Source: Candidatus Hydrogenedens terephthalaticus JGI OTU-1
GTDB taxonomy: Bacteria > Hydrogenedentota > Hydrogenedentia > Hydrogenedentales > Hydrogenedentaceae
Direction: 5' to 3'
DNA length: 64,000 bases
Assembly (NCBI GenBank): GCA_000493945.1
Contig: AWNW01000001.1
Location: 102,071-166,070 of the forward strand
Shown here: positions 48,731 to 57,092 of the stretch, in pieces
Layout: each line of letters starts with the position of its first letter
Numbering within the stretch: position 1 is the stretch's first letter
Translations under genes and position numbers: made by a program
The notes under the pieces: generated by a model
What the model was told of the DNA's origin: nothing
The model's database searches: none
Seen by the model: only the letters and a program-made list of their open reading frames with translations

Positions 48731-50065
48731 TTACATAAAATCTGCCGATTCTAATATTTCTCGGAATCTGCCCATAAATTGACCACCCAATGCACCATCT
48801 ATTACACGATGGTCACAGGACATCGTAACTTTCATTATAGGACGAATGAATATTCCCCCTTCAACAACTACGGGACGGTCCTTCATCTGTCCAACTGCTA
48901 AGATGGCACTATCCGGTTGATTTATAATCGCAGTAAAGTGGTCTACTCCATAAGGTCCTAAATTAGATACTGTAAATGTATTGCCTGTATAGTCGTCTGG
49001 AAGTAATTTGTTATTTTGTGCTTTTGTAATAAGTTCCTTTGCTTTTTTGGCAAGTCCTTCCAAAGATAATTCCTGTGCTTTTTTTATCACCGGAACAATT
49101 AAACCCTGAGGTAATGCGACGGCAACTCCTAAATTAACATCCGGCATCTGGATAATGCAATCACCACCCCACTGGACATTTACATTTGGGAACTCCCGAA
49201 GTGTCCTTACAGCTGCATAAAGAACAATATCATTAAAAGACACTTTAAAGGGTAGTTTCCCGCGTAAAATTTTTGCATTGGTCATGTCTATTTCAACAGT
49301 TATATAGTAATGTGGTGCAATATGCATGCTTTGTCCCATCCGCTCTGCAATAATTTTCCGCATGGGTGTTAGCGGTATTTTTTGCATGGTGGTGGGCAAA
49401 GCAGAAGTAGGAGTTTCTGGGGAAGTAGATACTTTTGCCTTTTCAATATCTTCCTTCGTAATTTTTCCATGGGGTCCCGAACCTATAATATTTTGTAAAT
49501 TAATCCCTTCTTGTTCTGCTAATTTTCGGGCTACAGGTGTTGCTCTGGCTTGCGATTGTATCGCATTTTCAACATCAGAGGATATAATTCTTCCACCGAC
49601 ACCGGAACCTTGAATATTTTGCAAAGGAATATTATGAGTTTCGGCAACTTTTTTTGCCCTTGGAGATGCAATAACATCTCCTGAAATTGTAGTTGATTGA
49701 GGTGAAGCAATGGGTGCAGAAGGAATTGTAGTAGATGCTTCTTCTTTGATTTCAGGTTTTTCTTTAATCTCCGATTTTGGGGATACGACGGGTTGTGTTC
49801 CTTGAGTATATTCTGCAGGAATCGCTTCGTTTTTATCCCCTATAAGGGCTACCACAGTTAATACAGGTATCTCAATGCCTGCTTCTACCAATATTTTTAA
49901 TAGAGTTCCACTTGCAGGAGATTCAAACTCAATTTCTGCTTTATCAGTTTGAACAGTAAATAAAGGTTCTCCTTCTTTAACCTCATCACCTTCTTGTTTG
50001 AGCCATTGAACAATCATCGCTTCTTCTACAGTTTGTCCTAACTTGGGCATTTTTACTTCAAACAT
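48731..50065 (-). CDS. Dihydrolipoamide acyltransferase (E2) with two tandem subunit-binding domains
   Basis: One lipoyl domain (about 1-78) carries the lipoyl Lys42 in QTDKAEIEFESPA. A Pro/Thr/Ser/Glu hinge leads to two peripheral subunit-binding domains in a row: VIASPRAKKVAETHNI and ATPVARKLAEQEGI, each ending in GSGxxGxI. The catalytic domain (about 222-444) ends with the active-site segment DHRVIDGALGG (His419). E1 genes are absent from the window, so the 2-oxo acid (pyruvate or branched-chain) is not decided. The two binding domains suggest tandem duplication and could hold both E1 and E3. Confidence 0.95.
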   Translation of the reverse strand: MFEVKMPKLGQTVEEAMIVQWLKQEGDEVKEGEPLFTVQTDKAEIEFESPASGTLLKILVEAGIEIPVLTVVALIGDKNEAIPAEYTQGTQPVVSPKSEIKEKPEIKEEASTTIPSAPIASPQSTTISGDVIASPRAKKVAETHNIPLQNIQGSGVGGRIISSDVENAIQSQARATPVARKLAEQEGINLQNIIGSGPHGKITKEDIEKAKVSTSPETPTSALPTTMQKIPLTPMRKIIAERMGQSMHIAPHYYITVEIDMTNAKILRGKLPFKVSFNDIVLYAAVRTLREFPNVNVQWGGDCIIQMPDVNLGVAVALPQGLIVPVIKKAQELSLEGLAKKAKELITKAQNNKLLPDDYTGNTFTVSNLGPYGVDHFTAIINQPDSAILAVGQMKDRPVVVEGGIFIRPIMKVTMSCDHRVIDGALGGQFMGRFREILESADFM

Positions 50066-50089
50066 GGGTTTATCCTTCTGTTGATGTTT

Positions 50090-51262
50090 TTATAACCAGT
50101 TTTTGTCTTTTAATTTTCTTATTGCTTCCATTATCAAGTTAAACAGGGGACTTGTTTCCTCTACCTTGCAAATTTCTTTTAATATTCCATCAGCACCGTT
50201 TAGATTTTTTATTTGCTTCAATTTTTGAGAGGATTCATCATCGCCATTATAGAATATAGCCCCGGCTATACCTATGGAAATATTTTCAGGAATTATTCCC
50301 GCTTTTAGACAATACATTGCAGAACCGACGAACCTTTCTCCTGGGCTCAACTTTCGAATAGGGTCTCTTGCTACGCGTTCGATTTGGTCTCCTAAGTGTT
50401 TGTTACTATACCTCCTTAACAGGTCATTAATATATCCTTCAAGTTCAGGAAAGGGAAGGCCATCTAATTTACTAATGGCTTTTGCACTTTCAATACCTGC
50501 GTTTTTTGCTATCGTATATACTTCATTATCTTCGATAGCTTCCCAGATGAATTTATAACCCCTTAAACTTCCCAGATAAGCACATACAGCATGAGTAAGG
50601 TTATGGACATATAATTTGCGATGAACATACCCGGAAAAAGGGCGACACAATTTCATCCCTTTGATTTTGGGAATATCTCCTTTAAATGCATCTGCATCTA
50701 CAGGAAGTTCACAATATTCCTCAACCCGAACCAGCAAAGGATGTTCTTTTTTATCTTCTTCTGTAATAACAGGGACCATTCTTCCTATTGATGCTTCAAC
50801 TAACCCCACATGTTTTTCAAAAGATTCTAAAAGATGTTTCGGAAGATGTGAGGTTATTTCTTGATAGAAAGTATTCTTAGGTTTCGGGAGGTTTTCACAT
50901 ATTATAATATTTAGAGGTCTTATAATTTTTTCCTCTAATCTTTTTGCAATTCCTATGGAAAGAACTTCTGCAACAGCCGATACCCCTTTTGCCCCTACTG
51001 CTGTTGCGATTATATCGGATTTTTGAACAGCCTCTGCCACTTTTTCTTTTTCGGAAAGTAAAAGTGCAGATATATCCTCAACAAATATAGTATGTTCTGT
51101 TTTCCCAATAATTTTTATTGGGTATTTCTTCATTCTATTTATTTGTTCAACAAGTTCAGGGACGACATCTATAAAAAGAGTATGATATCCACTCTCATAA
51201 AAAAGTTGGCCTAAGAAACCTCTGCCTATATTTCCTGCACCAAATTGCAGAGATAATTTCAT
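50090..51262 (-). CDS. mtlD: Mannitol-1-phosphate 5-dehydrogenase
   Basis: NAD-dependent polyol-phosphate dehydrogenase converting mannitol 1-phosphate to fructose 6-phosphate. The N-terminal GAGNIGRGFLGQLF binds the nucleotide. IIICENLPKP, VEASIGRMVP and the catalytic Lys segment KLYVHNLTHAVCAYLG are family hallmarks. Length (390) matches. No mannitol PTS gene is next to it, so mannitol phosphate may come from another route or be made from fructose 6-phosphate as a compatible solute. The E2 gene follows 24 bp later on the same strand. Confidence 0.94.
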   Translation of the reverse strand: MKLSLQFGAGNIGRGFLGQLFYESGYHTLFIDVVPELVEQINRMKKYPIKIIGKTEHTIFVEDISALLLSEKEKVAEAVQKSDIIATAVGAKGVSAVAEVLSIGIAKRLEEKIIRPLNIIICENLPKPKNTFYQEITSHLPKHLLESFEKHVGLVEASIGRMVPVITEEDKKEHPLLVRVEEYCELPVDADAFKGDIPKIKGMKLCRPFSGYVHRKLYVHNLTHAVCAYLGSLRGYKFIWEAIEDNEVYTIAKNAGIESAKAISKLDGLPFPELEGYINDLLRRYSNKHLGDQIERVARDPIRKLSPGERFVGSAMYCLKAGIIPENISIGIAGAIFYNGDDESSQKLKQIKNLNGADGILKEICKVEETSPLFNLIMEAIRKLKDKNWL

Positions 51263-51419
51263 AAAAATATCCTTATAAAAATAGATAACACATCATAAAT
51301 ACATAAGGTTGGATTTGGTATTATATCATAGTTATAATTTACGATGTAGTCTGAATGTCTTATTATCTCAGAAAGTAAAAAAATAAACACTTATAAACTA
51401 ATTATTGGAGGAGTATAAA

Positions 51420-52466
51420 ATGAAGAAAGTAGGATTTGGAATTATCGGTTGTGGAAATATAGGTCCTGTTCACGCAGCCGCAATAAATGCTGTTTCTAAT
51501 GCAAAATTGGTAGCCGTCTCAGATGTTGTTGAAAAGAACGCAATGAAATTAGCAGACCAATATAATGCGGAGCCCTATACGGATTATAAAAAGATGTTAG
51601 AACGAAAAGATATTCAAGCCGTTTGTATTTGTGTGCCAAGTGGTTTGCGTGCTGAAATTGCAGAAAACTGTGCTATGGCGGGAAAACATATCCTTTCAGA
51701 AAAGCCTTTGGAAGTGACTACCCAACGGATTGACCGTATTATTAAAGCCACAGACAAGTATGGTGTTCTTTTAGGTTGTATTTTCCAGAGTCGTTTTGCA
51801 GAAGGGTCTCGATTGGTCAAACAGGCAATAGAGCAGAATCGTTTTGGTAAATTGGTTTTGGGTGATGCTTATATAAAATGGTTTCGTTCTAAAGAATATT
51901 ATGCCAGTGCCTCATGGAGAGGGACATGGAAATTGGATGGGGGAGGTGCCTTAATGAATCAGGGCATACACCAAATTGATTTGCTCCTCTGGTTTATGGG
52001 TCCGGTGAAGAGAGTATATGCCCAAACACAATGTATTGCTCATGAAGGATTGGAAGTTGAAGATTTAGCCACGGCGACCCTCGAATTTCAGAATGGTGCG
52101 TATGGCGTAATAGAAGGAAGTACGGCTATTTGGCCTGGACATCCAGCGCGTGTAGAAGTCCATGGTTTTGAGGGGAGTGCTGTGCTTGAAGATGGAAAAC
52201 TTGTTTTCTGGAAATTTAATAAGAGAAAGCCTATTGATGTGAAAGTTGAACAATCTATGGCTAAAGAGTCGGAATTGGGTTCAGGTGCCAGTGACCCATT
52301 GTCTGCTTTAAAGATTGAGGGACATCGTCGTCAGATTGAGGATTTTGCCCAGGCAATATTAAAAGGTCGCAAGCCTGCTGTTGATGGTAGAGAAGGAAGA
52401 AATGCGGTTGAACTTATAGAAAAAATTTATAAATCTGCCCGTCTCGGCAAACCAATTAATGTATAG
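51420..52466 (+). CDS. Gfo/Idh/MocA-family oxidoreductase
   Basis: The ATG at 51420 is preceded by GGAGGAG; the in-frame TTG at 51405 overlaps that ribosome site and is rejected. The Rossmann motif GFGIIGCGNIGPVHAA is at the N-terminus. The conserved EKP of the family lies in HILSEKPLEV, and GGALMNQGIHQIDLLLWFMG supplies the later catalytic-site Asp/His. Family members oxidise sugars, inositols and related polyols with NAD(P). The substrate is unknown. It is first in an apparent operon with the parvulin and a second Gfo/Idh protein. Confidence 0.95.
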   Translation: MKKVGFGIIGCGNIGPVHAAAINAVSNAKLVAVSDVVEKNAMKLADQYNAEPYTDYKKMLERKDIQAVCICVPSGLRAEIAENCAMAGKHILSEKPLEVTTQRIDRIIKATDKYGVLLGCIFQSRFAEGSRLVKQAIEQNRFGKLVLGDAYIKWFRSKEYYASASWRGTWKLDGGGALMNQGIHQIDLLLWFMGPVKRVYAQTQCIAHEGLEVEDLATATLEFQNGAYGVIEGSTAIWPGHPARVEVHGFEGSAVLEDGKLVFWKFNKRKPIDVKVEQSMAKESELGSGASDPLSALKIEGHRRQIEDFAQAILKGRKPAVDGREGRNAVELIEKIYKSARLGKPINV

Positions 52467-52503
52467 TTGAAAAATTGAATTGAAAATAGGTCTTTAATAA
52501 TCG

Positions 52504-53493
52504 GTGAAGAAAAGGTTCTTGATATTTATAAGTGTTTTTATTTTAATGGGTCTCCCCAGATATATTTTTGCTTCGGATAATAGTAAAGATGTCTTATTAA
52601 CTCAAGAAGAAATATTGGTTCAGGTAGGTCCCGAAAGAATAACCAAATCCGATTACAATGCATATATGCAGTATCGCCAAATTGAATTAAAAAAAAGAGG
52701 GCTCTTGTTTTCTCCTCAGGATGTTCAGAATTTCCAAAAAAAAGTTCTGGATGAAATTGTGGAACAAACCATGATTTTTCTATTAGCCCTACGGGAGAAT
52801 ATAGTTTGTTCTGATGAAGAATTTTATAATACCTATAAAGAAGGTATATCTTTATTGGGAGGTGAAGAGGAATACCGTCGCTGGTTAAAATCGTGTAATC
52901 TTACGGATGAATATATTAAAGAGCAAATCAAGAAAAAGAATGCTGTTGAAAAATATATTCAAAGTATTGAAAAAACGGTCTCTGTTTCTGATAAAGAGTT
53001 AGAAGATGCATATCAAAATTATGTTAAATCGGGATGGGCAAGAAGGAAAACAGATACTTATGATTTTGCAAATATTTTGATTGTAGATTTTACAGGAGAT
53101 TCCGAAAAAGAAAAACAAATAAACGAGATATACCGTCGTATCCAGAATGGTGAGGATTTTTTTCTCATCGCTCAACAATATTCAGAGGATTCTTTTTCAA
53201 GGAAGCAGGGATATTGCTATTATGAAATGCCCCTAAAACAGGTATTGCCTGAAGTAAAACATTATCTGGTAATGTGCCCTGTAGGAAGTGTTTCTCCACC
53301 ATTCCGAACCCGCAATGGATGGAATGTTTTGAAAATTCTGTCAAAAAATACACCCGGGACAATACCCTTTCAAAAAATGAAACAAGGAATTTACCATGAA
53401 CTTATAAATAAAAAGGTAAGAGAGATTTTAAGACAGGAATTGGAAAAACTTCAGAAAGAAGTTAATATAACTTATTACCAGAACTATAAATAA
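52504..53493 (+). CDS. Exported parvulin-type peptidyl-prolyl isomerase (SurA/PpiC-like)
   Basis: A signal peptide (about 1-24) is followed by a helical SurA-N-like chaperone region (about 38-165; VGPERITKSDYNAYMQYRQ). A parvulin domain follows (about 180-285; FLIAQQYSEDSFSRKQG, VGSVSPPFRTRNGWNVLKI), then a helical tail. Its role would be folding of periplasmic or outer-membrane proteins. The start is GTG at 52504 with weak upstream signals. Its position between two Gfo/Idh genes (gaps 37 and 13 bp) is functionally unexpected. Confidence 0.9.
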   Translation: MKKRFLIFISVFILMGLPRYIFASDNSKDVLLTQEEILVQVGPERITKSDYNAYMQYRQIELKKRGLLFSPQDVQNFQKKVLDEIVEQTMIFLLALRENIVCSDEEFYNTYKEGISLLGGEEEYRRWLKSCNLTDEYIKEQIKKKNAVEKYIQSIEKTVSVSDKELEDAYQNYVKSGWARRKTDTYDFANILIVDFTGDSEKEKQINEIYRRIQNGEDFFLIAQQYSEDSFSRKQGYCYYEMPLKQVLPEVKHYLVMCPVGSVSPPFRTRNGWNVLKILSKNTPGTIPFQKMKQGIYHELINKKVREILRQELEKLQKEVNITYYQNYK

Positions 53494-53506
53494 CAGGACT
53501 TTTGTT

Positions 53507-54745
53507 ATGGCTAAAAAAAATGTCCTTATATTGGGTGGAGGAATGATTGTTCATGACCAGATTCTTCCCAGTTTATATCATTTGCAAAGAATGGGAGAAA
53601 TAGGCAAAATTTCTGTTTGTGCAAGGCATACCACGCCTTTAAAATCTTTACAGGAAAGTCCAACTATCAAAGAGGCTTTCCCCGAACAAGTATTTGAACC
53701 TTTTCCTCCATTGGATACACCTGAGGACAAGTATTATCCAGAACTATACAAAGAGGCAATAAAGACATTATCGCCTCGCCAATGTGTTTTTATTGCGTTA
53801 CCAGACCATTTACATTATCCCGCTATTATGGAAGCACTTGACCATGAACAGCATGTAATCTGTGTCAAACCTCTTGTTCAGACTTATAAGCAACTTGTAG
53901 AGATTGAAAAAATAGCAAAAGAAAAAAGACTATTTATAGGGGTAGAATACCATAAGCGGTTTGATATTCGTTCTCTATTGGCACGAAAGAATTATCAAAA
54001 AGGATTGTTCGGAGAATTTGTTATCGGTGAGGCGAAAATGATTGAGCCTTACTATTATCGCCATAGTAATTTTCAAAATTGGTTTACCTGTGATATTTCT
54101 GACCCGTTTACTTATGTCGGCTGTCATTATGTTGACCTTGTTGCTTTTATAACAGGGTTAAAACCGGTATCTGTATCTGTCGTTGGTATTAAAAAGGCAT
54201 TCCCTAATGGTAATGTGGGTTATCTTTGGTCTCACGGCAGGGTGACTTATGAGAATGGAGGTATCCTGTCTGTAATCAATGGTTTAGGTTATCCTGATAT
54301 TGGAGGGGGTAGCAACCAGCAAGGATTAGAATTGTACTTTGAGAATGAGGATAGTACAGCAACCCTGAGACATGATGACCAATTTCGTGGGGTGAGTTAC
54401 AGTATTAAGGAAGAATTAACGGAGCCGAAGAAAAAATTCTATACGATTAATACAGATTATTTCCGTTTAGTTCCGTGGAATGGTCCCGGATTGAGACCTG
54501 TAGGATATGGCTATACTTCAATAGAGGAATTAATGCGGTGTGTAGAAAGGATTGATAGTGTTGATGATAGACAAAAGCAATTGGAAGAAATAGAAAGAAT
54601 AGATAACCTTGGGATTATTGCCACACCTAAAAATTCATTTTATAATGAGTTGATAAATGAAGCAGGCAGATTATCTATAGAACAAAAAGGACGGGTTTAT
54701 TCTGTTAATTATAACGCAGAGTTTCCTACGGTTTACCCTGACTGA
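53507..54745 (+). CDS. Second Gfo/Idh/MocA-family oxidoreductase, divergent catalytic motif
   Basis: The N-terminal nucleotide-binding motif is VLILGGGMIVHDQIL. FIALPDHLHYPAIMEALDHEQHVICVKPLVQ aligns with the family EKP region but reads VKP, keeping the Lys and losing the Glu. GVEYHKRFD and GCHYVDLVAFITG provide the later site. At 412 residues it is longer than the first copy. It may use a different sugar or act non-catalytically. A strong bidirectional terminator follows at 54772. Confidence 0.9.
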   Translation: MAKKNVLILGGGMIVHDQILPSLYHLQRMGEIGKISVCARHTTPLKSLQESPTIKEAFPEQVFEPFPPLDTPEDKYYPELYKEAIKTLSPRQCVFIALPDHLHYPAIMEALDHEQHVICVKPLVQTYKQLVEIEKIAKEKRLFIGVEYHKRFDIRSLLARKNYQKGLFGEFVIGEAKMIEPYYYRHSNFQNWFTCDISDPFTYVGCHYVDLVAFITGLKPVSVSVVGIKKAFPNGNVGYLWSHGRVTYENGGILSVINGLGYPDIGGGSNQQGLELYFENEDSTATLRHDDQFRGVSYSIKEELTEPKKKFYTINTDYFRLVPWNGPGLRPVGYGYTSIEELMRCVERIDSVDDRQKQLEEIERIDNLGIIATPKNSFYNELINEAGRLSIEQKGRVYSVNYNAEFPTVYPD

Positions 54746-54771
54746 AAAATAAAAACCCAATCGAAAAAATT

Positions 54772-54809
54772 AGCGTCGGTATCAAATTTGTAGATACCGA
54801 CGCTTTTTT
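54772..54809. terminator. Bidirectional terminator between gene 53507 and the pseudopilin gene
   Basis: A perfect 12-bp stem, AGCGTCGGTATC (54772-54783) with GATACCGACGCT (54793-54804), loop 9 bases, followed by T6 on + and, on the other strand, AATTTTTT. It serves both convergent genes. Confidence 0.92.
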
Positions 54810-54833
54810 GTAGTATTTATTAAAATACTAAAA

Positions 54834-55808
54834 CTATGTGGAGGTCAAAATCCCAACAAGAACAGCCATAGGTCTGTTCACAGGAGCTGGCTCACATTCG
54901 CCATATCTCTGGAACTGTACATGGCCATCCATATATAGGACATTTGAACCACCGGGAATATGGTTATATGCCGCAGGATTTGTAGATAGTTGGTCAAACA
55001 TAATCCAAACACTGCTTTGGGCTTGTGCTGATGCTGCTGGATTGTTTATATCTGTAATCAGGAATCTTTCAATACCTTCACGAAGACGATATACTGTTGA
55101 ACCACCGCCGTTTCCGATACCTGCTGGGACAGGAACATCCTGATCAACTGTTGAAAGTATTCCATTGGGTATTTGTCCTCCCAATAACGGTAATATTTGT
55201 TGAACTAAATAGTCTAATGCGCTTCCTACTTGAGTTGATACTTGTGTAGACATATCAATTGATACACCAAGTGTAGACGCTAAAATTCCTAAGTATGTAA
55301 AAGAACTAATAGCGGATACGGGGTCTTCGCAATTTCCCCTATCTAGTACCCAACCCAAATAACCATAACTCATATCAATGGCACGAGCACATTTTCCACC
55401 GTGACTAGCTGCATAACCAATACACCAGTCCTGGTTCACATCTTCATTGAGATGTGCACGAGCAATAGATTGACCCAGTTCCGCATCGGAAGGACAGAAA
55501 ATTATCATTGGGTCAGTTAGATATTCGGGATATAGCACGAACACATTAGGTCCTGCATCGAGAACACCTCTTAATACGCCATTTACATCATTGTAGCCAC
55601 CTGCCTGGATGGGAGGGAACCTTTCTCCTTTTGCCTCGTTGGAATACATTTTGAAAACGAGGCCCCACTGTTTTAAGTTGTTTTGACAACTGGAGCGTCT
55701 TGCTGCTTCACGAGCCCTTGCTAATGCTGGTAATAATATTGCTGCGAGAATACCAATGATAGCAATAACGACCAGCAGTTCGATGAGTGTAAAACCTTTT
55801 TTCTTCAT
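54834..55808 (-). CDS. DUF1559-type pseudopilin (type II secretion / type IV pilin-like)
   Basis: A class III prepilin leader [20 protein letters not shown] gives cleavage after Gly5, the +1 Phe and the Glu at +5. The hydrophobic helix and the [22 protein letters not shown] segment are typical of the DUF1559 family common in planctomycete-like bacteria. The C-terminal H-x9-DG motif reads [17 protein letters not shown]. It should be assembled as a pilin-like surface or trans-envelope subunit. Its promoter (55891-55919) carries a LacI-type operator just downstream of the -10 box, so expression is probably controlled by the divergent regulator at 56020. Confidence 0.93.
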   Translation of the reverse strand: MKKKGFTLIELLVVIAIIGILAAILLPALARAREAARRSSCQNNLKQWGLVFKMYSNEAKGERFPPIQAGGYNDVNGVLRGVLDAGPNVFVLYPEYLTDPMIIFCPSDAELGQSIARAHLNEDVNQDWCIGYAASHGGKCARAIDMSYGYLGWVLDRGNCEDPVSAISSFTYLGILASTLGVSIDMSTQVSTQVGSALDYLVQQILPLLGGQIPNGILSTVDQDVPVPAGIGNGGGSTVYRLREGIERFLITDINNPAASAQAQSSVWIMFDQLSTNPAAYNHIPGGSNVLYMDGHVQFQRYGECEPAPVNRPMAVLVGILTST

Positions 55809-55866
55809 AGGATTACTCCTTATAAATTATTTGTTATTAAACTTTTTGATTACCTCGCCCATTGAA

Positions 55867-55878
55867 GTAATCGTTTAC
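55867..55878 (-). promoter_or_regulatory. LacI-type operator of the pseudopilin promoter
   Basis: GTAATCGTTTAC: palindrome GTAA-nCGn-TTAC, with only the fifth and eighth bases failing to pair. It differs by one base from the reverse complement of the site at 55992-56003. It lies about 12 bp downstream of the pseudopilin -10 box. Confidence 0.75.
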
Positions 55879-55890
55879 CTTATGCTATAT

Positions 55891-55919
55891 ATTATATACT
55901 ATATAACTTTACATGTCAA
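55891..55919 (-). promoter_or_regulatory. Consensus sigma-70 promoter of the pseudopilin gene
   Basis: On the minus strand: TTGACA (55919-55914), 17-bp spacer, TATAAT (55896-55891). Both hexamers are perfect. Confidence 0.85.
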
Positions 55920-55981
55920 ATCAATTTTTTGTTTATTATTTTTTGAAAAAATAAAAATAGATGAAAAAAAAAATTTTTTAG

Positions 55982-55987
55982 TATAAT
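55982..55987 (+). promoter_or_regulatory. -10 box of the LacI-family gene
   Basis: TATAAT, 38 bp before the ATG at 56020. The operator-like site at 55992-56003 lies over the expected transcription start. Confidence 0.55.
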
Positions 55988-55991
55988 TAAA

Positions 55992-56003
55992 GTAAACGGT
56001 TAC
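55992..56003 (+). promoter_or_regulatory. LacI-type operator, autoregulatory site
   Basis: GTAAACGGTTAC: same GTAA-nCGn-TTAC pattern as the site at 55867-55878. Its position just after the -10 box fits repression of the regulator gene by its own product. Confidence 0.72.
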
Positions 56004-56019
56004 TAAAAGGGAGTTTCCT

Positions 56020-57087
56020 ATGTTTAAGAAGATTACAATTTATGACATTGCTAAAATGACAGGTGTTTCTGCAAAAACAGTAAGCAAGGTTATAAATTAT
56101 AAAGACGGTGTTAAAGAAGAAACACGGAAGAAAGTTCTTGAAATGGTTGAAAAATTAGGTTATCATCCTAATATTTTTGCCCGTTCATTAAGAGCAAATC
56201 AGCCTGCTTGTGTCGGTGTTACTTTTCCTGCACCCATAGATATTATTCCTTTTAGTCCCAACTTTTTTTTATGGCTTTTTATGGAGTTATATCGAGTATT
56301 TGGAAAAAAAGGGGAATATATCTGTTTTGATATGTTTCCTTACGAATTAGGAAAAGTAGAAAATTATGCTCGGGGTATTTTTGATAATCTTTTTAAGTCA
56401 TGTATCATTGCAGGTCCTTTGGCTTTGTCTGATATTATTACAAAAAAAATTCATGAAACAGGTATTCCTTATGTAGCCTTTGGTAGATTGGAATCTTTTC
56501 CGGATTTGTCTTATGCTACAGTTGACTATGAAAAGGCGGCTTATATAAGCACAAAATTTTTAATAGATAAAGGTCATAAACATATTGCTTTATTACAAGC
56601 ATTTCATCAGTATCAACCGGGTATGGAAAGAATTCGGGGTTATAAGAGAGCATTGGAGGAGGCAAACCTGCCTTTTTCAGAAAGAAACATAAAGCATGTT
56701 AACTTTGGTGCAAGAAATGTAGCATTACGAATTCAACAACTTTTATCAGACCCTAATATTACAGCATTAATTGATAGCAGTGGAACAGAAAATGGAGAGG
56801 CTATTCGAGAAGGTTTCAAAAGAGCAGATAGAACGATTGGAAAAGATTGTGAACTTCTATCATGGACTTATGAAAGTAAAGGGTGTATTCTTCATGAGGC
56901 ATCTGCCCATGTATGGTTACCTGTTCGAGAATCTGCATCGGAGGGGTTAGAATTATTAGGAAAATGGTTAGAAGGGAAGATAGAAGGTCCTATTAGGGTT
57001 TTATTTAATCCTATATTAGATACAGAAAGATCTCGAGATAAGGAAATAGAACCTTCTTATCGCTTCTTCGATTCTTATATGGAGTAG
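56020..57087 (+). CDS. LacI-family transcriptional regulator
   Basis: The N-terminal HTH and hinge (about 4-60) read ITIYDIAKMTGVSAKTVSKVIN, GVKEETRKKVLEMVEKLGYHPN and ARSLRANQ. The rest is a periplasmic-binding-protein-like effector domain (about 62-330), with DYEKAAYISTKFLIDKGHKHIALL and MERIRGYKRALEEA. The effector is probably a sugar or related small molecule. GGGAG lies before the ATG. Two near-identical operator-like sites in the divergent intergenic region make this gene and the pseudopilin gene its likely targets. It ends 5 bp before the end of the convergent kinase gene. Confidence 0.95.
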   Translation: MFKKITIYDIAKMTGVSAKTVSKVINYKDGVKEETRKKVLEMVEKLGYHPNIFARSLRANQPACVGVTFPAPIDIIPFSPNFFLWLFMELYRVFGKKGEYICFDMFPYELGKVENYARGIFDNLFKSCIIAGPLALSDIITKKIHETGIPYVAFGRLESFPDLSYATVDYEKAAYISTKFLIDKGHKHIALLQAFHQYQPGMERIRGYKRALEEANLPFSERNIKHVNFGARNVALRIQQLLSDPNITALIDSSGTENGEAIREGFKRADRTIGKDCELLSWTYESKGCILHEASAHVWLPVRESASEGLELLGKWLEGKIEGPIRVLFNPILDTERSRDKEIEPSYRFFDSYME

Positions 57088-57092
57088 TAATA

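Noticed and set aside
49326..49613. Plus-strand open frame opposite the E2 gene
   Set aside because: Shadow of the strongly supported E2 reading frame, without a ribosome site; similar shadows opposite clpB, lpdA, the kinase and mtlD were dropped for the same reason.
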